Assembly (NCBI GenBank): GCA_013138735.1
Contig: WTCE01000010.1
Span: forward strand, 1 to 64,000
Length of the DNA stretch: 64,000 bases
Origin: Crocinitomix sp.
GTDB lineage: Bacteria; Bacteroidota; Bacteroidia; Flavobacteriales_D; Crocinitomicaceae
Direction of reading: 5' to 3'
Part shown: positions 40,948-51,226 of the stretch, piece after piece
Numbering within the stretch: position 1 is the first letter of the stretch
Layout: each line of letters starts with the position of its first letter
The notes under the pieces: generated by a model
Told to the model about the DNA's origin: nothing
What the model saw: the letters and a program-made list of their open reading frames with translations, nothing else
The model's database searches: none
Translations under genes and position numbers: made by a program

Positions 40948-43587
40948 TCAATGTGAAACAAGGATTCTTTGCATTTTTTCAGAAACCTCACCTTCAAACT
41001 GAATAAAATAAAGTCCATTGACGAGGTCTTTTGTTTTAATATTGACATTTTTTGAGGTTGAAATAGCTGAATAAACTACCTTACCTTGGGCATTTAAAAG
41101 GTTGATTTTTGTACCTGCTTTCAAGCCATTAATTGTAAATTGATCGTTGGCTGGATTAGGATAAATAGAGATAGATGATTCAAGCTCATTTATACCAGTA
41201 TCGTCAATATCCTCTGTTACTGTTATCGTAATTAGCACAGAGTCGATATTGCAAATACCGTAAACATAAAACCAAACGTCATATACGCCAACTTCATCAA
41301 AAATATGCGCTGGATCTTCTTCGTTAGAACCTTCTCCGTCACCAAAATCCCAATAAATGGAATCATCAACTGCCGCATTGCAATCAAAATCAACCGCAAA
41401 AGGAGCCTCACCTTCTATTCCTGGAAGTACTTCAATGGATGAGGTGACAAATGAACCGCTAAAGTCAAGTTTAAAAACTCCAATATCGCATATCCCGAAA
41501 CCATCAATAGTTGTATCATGCGCGCCATCAGTCGTTAAAAATGTATCACATGCGCAAACAGAATGATACACGACTTTGTTAACCGCATCAAAATGACAAA
41601 CACTTCCGTCTAAGTGATTTCCTGAGTAGCCCGTTGCATATTGCATGTCAACCGCCAATGGTTCTAAAACACCAAGATAAATACCGCCTTCATCCGTAAT
41701 TGCATCTGGTGAATAATAAAAACCTTCGCTTTCAAAAATATTGAAGCCCGCAAAATAAATATAGCCACAACTGTCCACCATAAAACCGGAAGGTGTTAAA
41801 CCGTCTCCACCATTCCCAACTATAGTTGCAAAATTAAGTGTGGCCAAATCATTGCTTAATTGCGCAATAAATTGATGACTGTCTGGGTTTGAATAAACAC
41901 CAGGAGTCACGATTGAACCACCATCACTTTTACCATACAAATAAATGTTTCCGTCAATGTCTTGTTCGATTAGATAAACCGCATCTTTTTCCGCAGTGCC
42001 CCAATAACTTCCATTTCCAATTGCTGTTCCGTCACCCAATAATTGTACTATAAAACCATCCGTTGTACCCCCTTGGTAGGTTGATTGATATCCAGACATG
42101 GTCATAAATTCGCCACTCGTGGCTCCGTTTACTAAAAGGTTTTCAGCCTCATCAAAATGTAAACTTAATGCAACTTCATCCGTTGTAGAACCAATAAATG
42201 TGGCCCAATTTAAATCAGACATATCTGATGATAGAGAGAATACTGTCGCATCCAATAGCCCACCTCCAAAGGTTTCTTGATAAGAACCGATTGTGGTTGG
42301 GAAATCAGGTGAAGCGGTCGTTGTTGCGATATAACAATTGTCAAATTCATCCACTAGAATTTCTCCTCTTCGTTCAGTGCCATATTCGCCAGTCATTGGG
42401 TTTTGTCCATCCTCACCTGATCCACTCATGTAAGTTGAGCCAATTAACGATCCACCATCAGCTGATAAGTGCAATACAAAAATATCGTATTCACTACCAT
42501 CATCTGTACTTGCGGTTTGATAAGCATCTGCGCTTACAGGAAAATCCAATGAATTTGTTGAACCATAAATGAAAAGCTCTTGACTTGCATTAGTGGCAAA
42601 GCTATTGGGGTGATCACTGTTTGCTCCGCCAATATATGTGGCGTATATTAAAGCAGATGCCGCTGGGCTGTATTTACTAATCGCCACGTCAAAATCTCCG
42701 CCAGCATAGCTCGTTTGGAAGGCGCCTACAGTTGTTAAATATCCAGTTTCAGTGCTAGCTGCTGAGGTGTAAATATTCCCTTCATTATCATAAGTAGCGC
42801 CATGTCCGTAATTAAATACGGTTGAACCTGAAAGGGTAGCGCCAATTAATTCTGGATCAATCACCAAGTCTTTGCTTTCATCATATCCTTCAGGGAAATA
42901 AAAACTAACCGTATTTCCGTCGATTTGAAATTGGCATTTAACTACTATTTTTTCACCGTTGATCAGTTGATAGGCATAGGGTGAATTTTCCATAAATACT
43001 CCAATAGAAGTAATTAAAATTAAATTTCCGTTTCGGATTTCCATTCCATCTAAGCCAGCATATTCTAGCTGAATTTGTGCAGGATTGGCGAATGGTTCTA
43101 CTAAAAAATCATATTTAAAATGCGCATTGGAACTGTATACTTCCATGTCGATTCCACTGTAAATTCCAGCATATTGAACTACATTAAAAATAGGGACATG
43201 TGCCGCCCATTTTGCAGGATCTTGTCCAATAAAATAATTGTGATAAGTGCTTCTTTCGTCCACACCAATTATTTGCGGATTAGGATTTGCGCCCAATAAG
43301 GTTGAGCGCCAAACGTGGCCATCTACTAATTCTTCTGCCGCTGAATTGTCGTGCTCATGACTCAATTGTTCTAGATTTAACTGCACATAAGTAATGGCAT
43401 TGTTCTCAAGAAAAACTGAACCTGCACCAAGTGGGGCGCGATACTGAACATTTTCATGCCATTGGCCATTGTTTTGAATAAATTCGATTGATTCGTTATT
43501 TAACGAAGTAGGGGTTGTTTCTAGTTGACCATAGCCGATAAAGCTAGCAAGCAAAAGAAACCCAAATAATTGTTTTGATAGGGTCAT
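40948..43587 (-). CDS. T9SS type-A surface protein with SBBP-type head
   Basis: The 879-residue product is closely paralogous to the preceding protein over the head and propeller (IEFIQNNGQWHENVQYRAPL, IYSGIDMEVYSSN, SPYAYQLING, LVIDPELIGATLSGSTVFNY). It then has a PKD-like domain at ~750 (SIYWDFGDGEGSNEEDPAHI). It ends with a type A sorting domain (ISIYPNPANDQFTINGL, GLYFIQF, MQRILVSH). So the same head is carried on a different secretion/attachment tail than its neighbour. Only 114 nt separate the two genes, consistent with tandem duplication. The signal peptide is KQLFGFLLLASFIGYGQ. Confidence 0.9.
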   Translation of the reverse strand: MTLSKQLFGFLLLASFIGYGQLETTPTSLNNESIEFIQNNGQWHENVQYRAPLGAGSVFLENNAITYVQLNLEQLSHEHDNSAAEELVDGHVWRSTLLGANPNPQIIGVDERSTYHNYFIGQDPAKWAAHVPIFNVVQYAGIYSGIDMEVYSSNAHFKYDFLVEPFANPAQIQLEYAGLDGMEIRNGNLILITSIGVFMENSPYAYQLINGEKIVVKCQFQIDGNTVSFYFPEGYDESKDLVIDPELIGATLSGSTVFNYGHGATYDNEGNIYTSAASTETGYLTTVGAFQTSYAGGDFDVAISKYSPAASALIYATYIGGANSDHPNSFATNASQELFIYGSTNSLDFPVSADAYQTASTDDGSEYDIFVLHLSADGGSLIGSTYMSGSGEDGQNPMTGEYGTERRGEILVDEFDNCYIATTTASPDFPTTIGSYQETFGGGLLDATVFSLSSDMSDLNWATFIGSTTDEVALSLHFDEAENLLVNGATSGEFMTMSGYQSTYQGGTTDGFIVQLLGDGTAIGNGSYWGTAEKDAVYLIEQDIDGNIYLYGKSDGGSIVTPGVYSNPDSHQFIAQLSNDLATLNFATIVGNGGDGLTPSGFMVDSCGYIYFAGFNIFESEGFYYSPDAITDEGGIYLGVLEPLAVDMQYATGYSGNHLDGSVCHFDAVNKVVYHSVCACDTFLTTDGAHDTTIDGFGICDIGVFKLDFSGSFVTSSIEVLPGIEGEAPFAVDFDCNAAVDDSIYWDFGDGEGSNEEDPAHIFDEVGVYDVWFYVYGICNIDSVLITITVTEDIDDTGINELESSISIYPNPANDQFTINGLKAGTKINLLNAQGKVVYSAISTSKNVNIKTKDLVNGLYFIQFEGEVSEKMQRILVSH

Positions 43588-43739
43588 TTAAATAAGGTTT
43601 AAATTAATATTGGGTTGCTGCTGCACTTTCAATATACGAAAATTAATCGTGAAAGGATGCATACCGAAATTGGGATGGAGCAATTTTCTAATGGAAAAAG
43701 GGTGAAAAATTATTCAATATTTATGGACTTAAGAATAAA

Positions 43740-45083
43740 TCACTTTTCAATCCAACCTTTAATAGTTGCGATAATCTCGGCTTTAGTTTCTGAATCAAAA
43801 TTCGCAATTCTTGTATCATGATGTCCTTTTGGATTGACATATTTTTTTAATCCACGGGCTTGCGCTTCTTCACCAAGTTCTACGGCAGTTGCACTCCACG
43901 TATCATATTCACCATAAATAAAGAGCATTGTTTCAGCTTCGAATTGAATAAAGTTGTTCAGTTTATTCATTGGCTCAGCATCAAATTCCGTAGTGTGACC
44001 GTCTGGTGCTGTGAAATCAAACAAATAATCAGATTGTTGTGATAAACAATCCTTAAACGGTTCATATTCGTAACCGTAAATGCCCATTTCGGTGAGTGCA
44101 GCCCAAAAGTACGAACGCAAATCTTCTACACCGTGTTGTTCAAAAAATGAAACACCGGATACATTGAGCAAATGACTCAAAATGACTGAATCTGTTGCTT
44201 TTGAATCGGGTAATTTATTAGCTTCATAAGCACCCCATTGCCAAAAAGCAAAAGAGTATTCTAATACATAATATTCAAAGGCTTTCTCAATTGAGATGTC
44301 CCAAGCGTAACCATTTTTCTCTGCTACGGATTTGAGCAATTCAACCAATGCATCTTTCCGCTCAAAACAAAGGAGTTGAAAATCTTGCACGGCTTGGCGT
44401 TCTTCAGGTGTTGCAACTGTATTTAAAAAGCTGTAAATTCTAGGATCTTCGCGCATAAAATTAAGCGGCGCAACATAACAAACACTGGCGTCTACATCAT
44501 CTGGGTAAAAGGAACGGTGCAGCATGGTCGTTTGTCCTCCCTTGCTAATTCCGGTAGTAATAAATTTATTGCTCGGGTAAATCGCATCTCGAATGGCATT
44601 GATAATGACGTGGTGATCGTACGCTGCATTTTCTACGGTTAAGGTTTCCCATGGAATGCCCTTTTTTGGCATTGATTTATCAAAATAACGGTGTTCAATC
44701 CGAATTTGATTAGCTTTTAATAAAGTGCTCAATTCATTTGCTTTGGCAGAGTAGGCGGTATATCCTTCTAATTCTGCTACAACAGGTGCACCAGGGCTAT
44801 ATTCGCTGAGGTAAACTTTTTGCAAAAAGGTTCCTGCTTTTTTGTTTTTTGGATCAATTTGTTGTTTAAACCAAATTTCATAGCATGTTTTAAAGTGATT
44901 GCTAATGTTTATTTGTTTTACTTTTTTAACGCCTGGAATCTTTTTCAAACGCTTTTTTAAGTCCCTTGGAGGTACACTTGTTGGAACCTCTAGAGGTTGT
45001 ACTTGTGCGAAGATAGGTTGCGCGGCTTGCGAAACAAACAGCACGGTTAAAACAAGACCAAGTCTTAAAATCGATTTTATCAT
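43740..45083 (-). CDS. Peptidase family S37 (prolyl aminopeptidase-like) secreted enzyme
   Basis: The 447-residue product has a Sec signal peptide (ILRLGLVLTVLFVSQAAQPI, cleavage near FAQ). The alpha/beta-hydrolase nucleophile elbow is FITTGISKGGQTTMLHRSFY, followed by DDVDASVCYVAPLNF. This matches the S37 family, known from a Streptomyces tripeptidyl/tetrapeptidyl aminopeptidase. A late Asp (LFIYGEYDTWSATAV) and His (NPKGHHDTRIANF) complete a plausible Ser-Asp-His triad. It follows the deacetylase gene with a 4-nt gap, so both are probably one transcript. Likely role: periplasmic or extracellular peptide breakdown. Confidence 0.82.
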   Translation of the reverse strand: MIKSILRLGLVLTVLFVSQAAQPIFAQVQPLEVPTSVPPRDLKKRLKKIPGVKKVKQINISNHFKTCYEIWFKQQIDPKNKKAGTFLQKVYLSEYSPGAPVVAELEGYTAYSAKANELSTLLKANQIRIEHRYFDKSMPKKGIPWETLTVENAAYDHHVIINAIRDAIYPSNKFITTGISKGGQTTMLHRSFYPDDVDASVCYVAPLNFMREDPRIYSFLNTVATPEERQAVQDFQLLCFERKDALVELLKSVAEKNGYAWDISIEKAFEYYVLEYSFAFWQWGAYEANKLPDSKATDSVILSHLLNVSGVSFFEQHGVEDLRSYFWAALTEMGIYGYEYEPFKDCLSQQSDYLFDFTAPDGHTTEFDAEPMNKLNNFIQFEAETMLFIYGEYDTWSATAVELGEEAQARGLKKYVNPKGHHDTRIANFDSETKAEIIATIKGWIEK

Positions 45084-45087
45084 AGGC

Positions 45088-45990
45088 TTAAAAATAAATG
45101 TTTTTTACCACTCTAAAGGTATTTGCGTGTGCTTCAATTATATCTGTAATTTTTGTAGAATAACCACCACCCATACTAACAGCAACTGGAATGCCTTTTG
45201 CTTGACAGGTTTTGAATACATATTCATCTCGCGACTTTGCACCTTGAATGCTGACCCCCAAACGGCCTAATTTGTCACTTTTTAAAATGTCTACACCGCT
45301 TAAATAAAGAACTAAGTCAGGTTTTACTTGCTCAATTAAGCCGGGTAAAGTGTCATAGAGTAAATTTAAATAGGCTTCAGTTTCAATTCCGTCTGGCACG
45401 CCCAAATCAAAGTCGGATTTTTCTTTTTTCAGTGGGTAATTATGTTCACCGTGCATGCTAAATGTAAAAACGCGCGGTTCATTTTCAAAAATTTTGGCGG
45501 TTCCATTGCCTTGATGGACGTCTAAATCTACCACCATAATTTGATTGACTATGCCAGCGTGTAAAAGTTCTGTGGAGGCTATTGCAAAGTCATTGAACAT
45601 GCAAAATCCTTCTCCACGTTCTGCAAAGGCATGATGGGTTCCTCCAGCCACGTTAAGCGAGGCACCTTCGTTTAAAGCATGTTTTGCGCATTCTAGGGTG
45701 CCGTTTGAAATGTGGCGACCTCGTTGCACTAATGTTTCATGAAAGGGAAAGCCAAGGACGCGAATTTCCTTTTTAGATAAAGTTCCTGTCTTCAACTTCT
45801 CCCAATATTCGGTGGTATGGGTGCGCAAAATTTGTGCCTCCGTAAGCGCTTCTGGATGAAAAAAATTGGATTCATTTAATGTTCCTTCATGGAGCAATTG
45901 GGCGGGCAATAAGTCGTATTTTTCCATTGGAAATCGGTGCCCATCTGGTAAATGTTGATAGGTGTATACGGGACTGAATGCAACTTTCAT
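45088..45990 (-). CDS. Histone deacetylase-family (AcuC/HDAC-like) hydrolase
   Basis: I chose the ATG at 45990; an in-frame TTG three codons earlier is possible. The 300-residue product has the hallmarks of the arginase/deacetylase fold: a His pair in GGTHHAFAERGEGFCMFNDF, zinc ligands in VVDLDVHQGNGTAKIF, the second Asp in YLSGVDILKSDKLGRLG, and the catalytic Tyr in SMGGGYS. Bacterial members deacetylate acetyl-lysine, acetylpolyamines or other amides, so the substrate is not predictable here. It is probably cytoplasmic (no signal peptide) and cotranscribed with the S37 peptidase. Confidence 0.88.
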   Translation of the reverse strand: MKVAFSPVYTYQHLPDGHRFPMEKYDLLPAQLLHEGTLNESNFFHPEALTEAQILRTHTTEYWEKLKTGTLSKKEIRVLGFPFHETLVQRGRHISNGTLECAKHALNEGASLNVAGGTHHAFAERGEGFCMFNDFAIASTELLHAGIVNQIMVVDLDVHQGNGTAKIFENEPRVFTFSMHGEHNYPLKKEKSDFDLGVPDGIETEAYLNLLYDTLPGLIEQVKPDLVLYLSGVDILKSDKLGRLGVSIQGAKSRDEYVFKTCQAKGIPVAVSMGGGYSTKITDIIEAHANTFRVVKNIYF

Positions 45991-46050
45991 GAGGTACAAA
46001 GGTAGAGAATAGTAATTAATAGCTAGTCACGACTAATGACTATCAGAAAC

Positions 46051-46081
46051 AAAAAAGCCGCCTCATATTAACAAGGCGGCT
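46051..46081 (-). terminator. Intrinsic terminator downstream of the DUF3857 gene
   Basis: AGCCGCCT (46056-46063) pairs with AGGCGGCT (46074-46081), with a 10-nt loop. In minus-strand orientation the hairpin is followed by a run of six T. It lies 23 nt beyond the stop of the gene at 46104-49838. Confidence 0.85.
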
Positions 46082-46103
46082 CTAGTAAACTTTTTATTTG
46101 ATC

Positions 46104-49100
46104 TTATTTAATACCAATCTGCAAATTGTCAGCAGTAATAATTTTTTCCATTGATTCTTTGAACAATTGATAATCGGCTAATTCAATTTTAGATTGCTTA
46201 AAGTGAATTTTTCTGTACACTTTCAATACACCCGCTTCAACTGTAAATGATAATTCATAATCAACTAATTTATTTGATAAAGAAACATTCTCTGGTTTTT
46301 CTGCCAGGCGTTTTCCTTCAGGCATTGTAATTGAAATGGTTTCAGTGGCAACAGAATAGCTGAAATATTTCCATAATTCAACACCATACTTACGATCATC
46401 AACAGATAAAAAATCAATCGGCTCAACATTATCCGTAATTGGAACTTTTACAATTTGTAATGTTCCAATTTTCGTGTATGGATTACTTACTGTATAGTCA
46501 TATTTATATGCCACAGAATCAGAGTTGTTTTCCAAGGTTTTATCAAATTCAACATTGTCTAATTTAATATTTGCAAAATCTCCTGTAATCGCTTCTTGCA
46601 TTGATTTTTTACGCGCTTCCTCTCCATCATCTCTATAAGAAGATCGCATTCCACCGCCCGTCGCTCCAGTCTTTACGTTATTTTTCTTTACAATCATTTT
46701 GTTTTCCATTAATTGCACTTCACTTGTTCTGTAAATTGCATTTGGCAATGATTTAGAGCGTGGCAACAAGCGTGGCTGAACTTCTTTGTTAGTTGGATCA
46801 ATTTCTAAAATAAACGATCCCTCTAAAGAGGAAGATATCGTTGAAAATGGATATAAATCTGTTGTTAATTCAACAAATTTCTCTTCACCGTCTAGGTTCA
46901 CTTTTGCAATACAATGATTAAACTCAATAGATGGTAATTCCATTGCATGCTGCCCTTTGTTTCGTGTATTTACAAGCACCAAACCTGCATCAATACCTAC
47001 TTCTTCACACATGGCAACAAATAGAGTTGAAACATCTTTACAATCTCCAATTTTAGTTGTAATTACATTTGAGGCCTTTTGCGGTACTAAGCCCGATTGT
47101 CTGAATGAAATAGATGAGTAACGAATTTCATTTACAATGTATCCGTAAATGTCACTAATCATTTGTCTTTCTGTCAAACCATCAGTTCCTTCAGGGAAAA
47201 GCGTTTTAACAGATTCTTTTACTTCAAAATCAACCTTTGCTTTTGTAGCAGCCAAATCCGAATACCATTCAGAAACAAAACTCCAATCAGGCATACTTGA
47301 ATAATGTAAGGTTCTTCCTATATCTACCAAAGGCGGCATATATCCTTCAGATTTGATACTCTCATTATCTGTGGAAGAATAGATGACTACCGTTTTACCA
47401 TCAACATTTTTTTCCTCCCTTTTAATATCTCCATTCGCTACGCTAAATTTCACAGGAACTTCCTTTTCATCATATAAAATTGAAAATTCGATATTTTTTG
47501 AAGGAATGAAATAATCGAAATATTGTTTTCCCCAATAATGTTCGGCTAAGTTTCCTTGGTAATAGTTTTGAAATTTATACGAAAGGAAAATGCCATCACC
47601 AGGTTCAAGGTTTGTAAATACACAATAACCACCAGATGTTTCTGCAACGTTTCGAGTTCCGTCAGCTTTTAAAACCTCAGCCTTTTCAATAATTAAATAT
47701 TGCGATCCCATACGTGGAATTGAATACTCTTTCCAAAAATCGACTCCAGCTTTATCAAATACTTTAATAACAGAATAGTGTCTTTCTTCAACTGCTCCTT
47801 TTTCGTGAATTACAACTTGCTTCTCTCTTGTTACAATTAATGAGTTATCCTCAGGATAATCATCAGCAGTTGGTGCATTTTTATAGATTTCGTAATAATC
47901 CTTTTCAACGAAATAATCAAACGGATTATCAATTCCTTCAATGTCTCTTATTCGTTGGCGCGCATCAAAATCTGTTGGATCATAAGTGATGGCTTTTTTG
48001 AAATTTTCTAAGGCTTCACTTTCCTCTTCCATGTCCATTAAAATCTCTCCTTTTTTAGAATATAAATTTCCAACAAATGGAGCAAGAACAATAGCATCAT
48101 CTAAGTAATCTAAGGCAATTTGGTACCTGTTTATTTGGTAATAATAATCTGAAAGATCAATCATAGTACCAATAGCATAAGGCTTTACCTCTAACAATTT
48201 TTTGTATTCAACAAAAAACTGTTCCAGCATCTCTCTTTTATTCCAAGACCATGCATACTTTTTCTGCATAGAGTTTGAGTAGTGTTTTTTAAGGTATTTT
48301 TTTAAGACTTTTTGAGCAGCTTTTGGATTATTGTCTTCCTCAATAAGATATTTGTAATTTACAAAAGTTTCGTCGTTAGGGAATCGTTCATAACCTTCCT
48401 CAACAAGATCGATTATTTTTTGGTTATTGCCACGTGCAGCTTCAAGTGCAATTCTTTTCTCTAAATAACTACCATTATCACCAAGCGCGGTTTTAAGCCC
48501 TGCAAGAAGATCCTCAGCTTCATCATAATTCTCGTTTGATATAGCCTCGTTAAACTCTAATAGAAGTGATAATTTGTTATTTGGTTCAATTGCTTTTAAC
48601 TTTTCAGTTGCAGCTCCCAATTCAGTTTCATTGCCTTGGTCAATATAAAGCTCTAATAATTCTACTAAAATTAAAGTATTGTCTGGGGCTAATTTTTCAG
48701 CTTGTTTCAGAACACGTTGTGCTTGATTGGTTTTTCCGTTATCTAAATAAATACGTGCTAATAGAATATGGTATAAGAGGTTGTCTGGATTTTTTTTGAC
48801 TTGCTCTTCGAAATAAACTTCCTGTGGCAACTCTACTCTATTTATGTCTTCACCACCTATTTTAGGGTAGTCGCTATAGCCTGCTGAATGTGTAATATTA
48901 TTTACTGGGTTTCCTTTACCATCCGTAATTCGAACCAAAAAGTTTTGACCAGAAATTTCGCTACTTCCAACTTGGAGTAAGAGACGGTTATTTCCTTTTT
49001 TCAATTTTATTTTTGTACGGTAAGTATCAGCATAGTTGTCATACTCTTCTGATTCGGATAGCACCAAACGATCATTGACCCACGCTTTTAATGAACCAGA

Positions 49101-49838
49101 AGTACCAATTCTTAATTCAACTTCTTGGTCAACCTGGCTGTTCACAAATGTTTGCGCAAATATGATAGCGTTGTCCGTATCAAAATGGTAAGCTGGTCTA
49201 ATCCATTCACCTACTCGGAAAACGTCACTTTTAAACCAATATATTTCTGCTTCTTGCTTGTTTTTGAAACGCGCACTTTGTGTTGGTTGGTTGATAGGGC
49301 TATAATTCTTATCAAATCCACTGGCAGAGATGTTTTCAAATTCTCCAACGACTTGCCATTTATTTAAACTTCCTGATTGTTCTATCTCGCTCAAATAAGT
49401 GTCGAAATCACCTACATCATAAGCCCAGTTTCCACGAGCGCCATGAATATTAGATTTAATCGCTCCGTCGACTGTCGGATCTGCCAAAATTTCCGTAAAA
49501 AAAGCATCTCGCTCTTTTCTCTGTTCTAATTTAGAAGAAAAAATGGCTGATGTGCGCCAAAAAGCCACTAAATACTCCGATTTTTTATCGGTTAGTTTAT
49601 AGAAACTTTTAAATGATTGTAAAGCCTTATAAGATTTTTGCTCATTGTCGTAAAGAATCGTTAGCATGAGCCATGCTTCTTGATTAGTAGGATCTGCTAC
49701 CGTCTTTTTTTCCAATTCTGAAATTGCTGCGGTGTAATCATTTTTTTTAAATAGATCCCAAAAATTGTCAAGACCGTTTTGTGCTGTCAAATTCACGCTG
49801 AATAGGAGAAGTAGACTTAAGCTTAGAAGAATTCTCAT
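46104..49838 (-). CDS. TPR + DUF3857 + transglutaminase-like exported protein
   Basis: The 1244-residue product has a signal peptide (ILLSLSLLLLFSVNLTAQ). TPR-like helices follow at ~25-110, ~340-400 (LLYHILLARIYLDNGKTNQA) and ~560-640 (SEALENFKKAITYDPTDFDA). A DUF3857 domain lies at ~660-860 (VIHEKGAVEERHYSVIKVFD, WKEYSIPRMGSQYLIIEKAE). A transglutaminase-like core has Cys933 in KIGDCKDVSTLFVAMCEEVG, a His in IEFNHCIAKV and an Asp in ELTTDLYPF. This architecture is frequent in Bacteroidota. Exported transglutaminase-like domains can cross-link or hydrolyse amide bonds, but the substrate is unknown. Confidence 0.88.
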   Translation of the reverse strand: MRILLSLSLLLLFSVNLTAQNGLDNFWDLFKKNDYTAAISELEKKTVADPTNQEAWLMLTILYDNEQKSYKALQSFKSFYKLTDKKSEYLVAFWRTSAIFSSKLEQRKERDAFFTEILADPTVDGAIKSNIHGARGNWAYDVGDFDTYLSEIEQSGSLNKWQVVGEFENISASGFDKNYSPINQPTQSARFKNKQEAEIYWFKSDVFRVGEWIRPAYHFDTDNAIIFAQTFVNSQVDQEVELRIGTSGSLKAWVNDRLVLSESEEYDNYADTYRTKIKLKKGNNRLLLQVGSSEISGQNFLVRITDGKGNPVNNITHSAGYSDYPKIGGEDINRVELPQEVYFEEQVKKNPDNLLYHILLARIYLDNGKTNQAQRVLKQAEKLAPDNTLILVELLELYIDQGNETELGAATEKLKAIEPNNKLSLLLEFNEAISNENYDEAEDLLAGLKTALGDNGSYLEKRIALEAARGNNQKIIDLVEEGYERFPNDETFVNYKYLIEEDNNPKAAQKVLKKYLKKHYSNSMQKKYAWSWNKREMLEQFFVEYKKLLEVKPYAIGTMIDLSDYYYQINRYQIALDYLDDAIVLAPFVGNLYSKKGEILMDMEEESEALENFKKAITYDPTDFDARQRIRDIEGIDNPFDYFVEKDYYEIYKNAPTADDYPEDNSLIVTREKQVVIHEKGAVEERHYSVIKVFDKAGVDFWKEYSIPRMGSQYLIIEKAEVLKADGTRNVAETSGGYCVFTNLEPGDGIFLSYKFQNYYQGNLAEHYWGKQYFDYFIPSKNIEFSILYDEKEVPVKFSVANGDIKREEKNVDGKTVVIYSSTDNESIKSEGYMPPLVDIGRTLHYSSMPDWSFVSEWYSDLAATKAKVDFEVKESVKTLFPEGTDGLTERQMISDIYGYIVNEIRYSSISFRQSGLVPQKASNVITTKIGDCKDVSTLFVAMCEEVGIDAGLVLVNTRNKGQHAMELPSIEFNHCIAKVNLDGEEKFVELTTDLYPFSTISSSLEGSFILEIDPTNKEVQPRLLPRSKSLPNAIYRTSEVQLMENKMIVKKNNVKTGATGGGMRSSYRDDGEEARKKSMQEAITGDFANIKLDNVEFDKTLENNSDSVAYKYDYTVSNPYTKIGTLQIVKVPITDNVEPIDFLSVDDRKYGVELWKYFSYSVATETISITMPEGKRLAEKPENVSLSNKLVDYELSFTVEAGVLKVYRKIHFKQSKIELADYQLFKESMEKIITADNLQIGIK

Positions 49839-49951
49839 AAGTAGTTTTAAATATATCGTTTTGTTAGGTTTTACACAAAGATAAAAATCTAGCCGAGGTA
49901 GCTGTAACTGATTTTCAATTAATTAATATGAGTTTTAGCAGTTTTAATCGA

Positions 49952-51187
49952 TTAAGAAACGTCTTTAGTCGATCTATTGAGTCTTTTGAAACCGAAAAAT
50001 GCGATTAGAAAAGCGATCGCTGGCAAACCTGCAATAATATGATAAACTGCATAATCTAAATGGTCGTAAAGTGTTGACCCTAAGATCAAAAAGGCGGCTA
50101 GCGCAAAAGAATTAATAGATTCGCTAACACCCATGACCGCTCCTTGTTTTTTGGGATCAGCATGAATGGAGATCAGCGCGTTAAAAGTGGGAAAACTGAG
50201 TGATAATCCAAGATTCATTATATAGTAAAAAGCAACGTAGAGCCAAAAATTTGCGGTCAATGTAATGCAAATTAGTCCAATTGCAGATAAAGCTAATCCA
50301 ATTAAGAGCGTGCGAAATTCACCGATTTTACGAATCACTATACGCGATAAAAATGCTTGGTTAAAGGCTAAAAATATACCAACAATGAGCATGAAAACAC
50401 CAAGTTGTGTTGCATTAAAATCAAATAGATCAATAATGAACAGCGCAATGGTTGACATGTACAAAGCCATCATGATTCCAAAAAAGAACTTGGTTAAAAA
50501 GAGTAGTTTAATAATAGGTTTCGGATCAATTTCTTTAATCCGTCGCAGAATTAAAAAGCTGTTTAAAATAGACTCTTTTTTGCGTGGTGTTCGGTTTTCT
50601 ATTGGGTGAGATTCTTTTAGCCAAACCATAATGGCTATTAATGTAAAAATAGAAATAGCAGCAGCTGCTATTAAAGTTCCGGTAAAACCAATACTTGTAG
50701 AAGCCGTAACACCACCTATACCAGGGCCAATAATTAAGCCAAGGCCAGCTATTCCGCCCAAATAACCAAAGATGTATGATTTTTCTTTGCGTGTTGTAAT
50801 GTCAGAAACATAAGCATTTGATACCGATATATTTCCGCCGGTTATACCATCCAGTGCACGCGAAGCACCGATAATGATTAAGGCTAATGAAAGACCAAAA
50901 ATGCTCGTGTCGGGTAAGTTCAAAGCTATTAAAAATATAAACCAACTGAGTAAAGTTCCAGCTTGACTAATGACCAAGATCGGTTTCCGTCCAAGGGAGT
51001 CTGAAAGCGATCCCAAAAATGGTGCACCCAAAAATTGGAAGCCGGCATAAAGTGTTAGCATCAGTCCATAAACCCATTTATCTGCGCCATAACTTTCCAC
51101 AATAAAGGGTAGAACAGGCATTAAAATGCTAAAGCCAAGCACATTAACAAAAGTAAGAAGATAAGCGGGAAGGAGTCTCTTGTGCAT
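49952..51187 (-). CDS. MFS transporter (TetA/multidrug-efflux-like)
   Basis: The 411-residue product has about twelve hydrophobic segments. It carries the MFS loop 2-3 motif APFLGSLSDSLGRKPILVIS (G-x-x-S-D-x-x-G-R-K/R) and an early VLGFSILMPVLPFIVESYGA segment as in TetA-like drug/H+ antiporters. A second motif, GYLGGIAGLGLIIGPGIGG, corresponds to motif C of antiporters (GxxxGPxxGG). It is therefore probably a proton-coupled exporter; substrate unknown. An inverted pair of copies of a dispersed repeat begins 40 bp upstream of its start codon. Confidence 0.88.
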   Translation of the reverse strand: MHKRLLPAYLLTFVNVLGFSILMPVLPFIVESYGADKWVYGLMLTLYAGFQFLGAPFLGSLSDSLGRKPILVISQAGTLLSWFIFLIALNLPDTSIFGLSLALIIIGASRALDGITGGNISVSNAYVSDITTRKEKSYIFGYLGGIAGLGLIIGPGIGGVTASTSIGFTGTLIAAAAISIFTLIAIMVWLKESHPIENRTPRKKESILNSFLILRRIKEIDPKPIIKLLFLTKFFFGIMMALYMSTIALFIIDLFDFNATQLGVFMLIVGIFLAFNQAFLSRIVIRKIGEFRTLLIGLALSAIGLICITLTANFWLYVAFYYIMNLGLSLSFPTFNALISIHADPKKQGAVMGVSESINSFALAAFLILGSTLYDHLDYAVYHIIAGLPAIAFLIAFFGFKRLNRSTKDVS

Positions 51188-51226
51188 GAAGCGGCAAAGT
51201 TAAGCAAAACATACCAGCGTTATGTT

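Noticed and set aside
43615-43821. Plus-strand 68-codon frame between two minus-strand genes
   Set aside because: Part of it overlaps the end of the S37 peptidase gene, and the product looks random without signal or domain.
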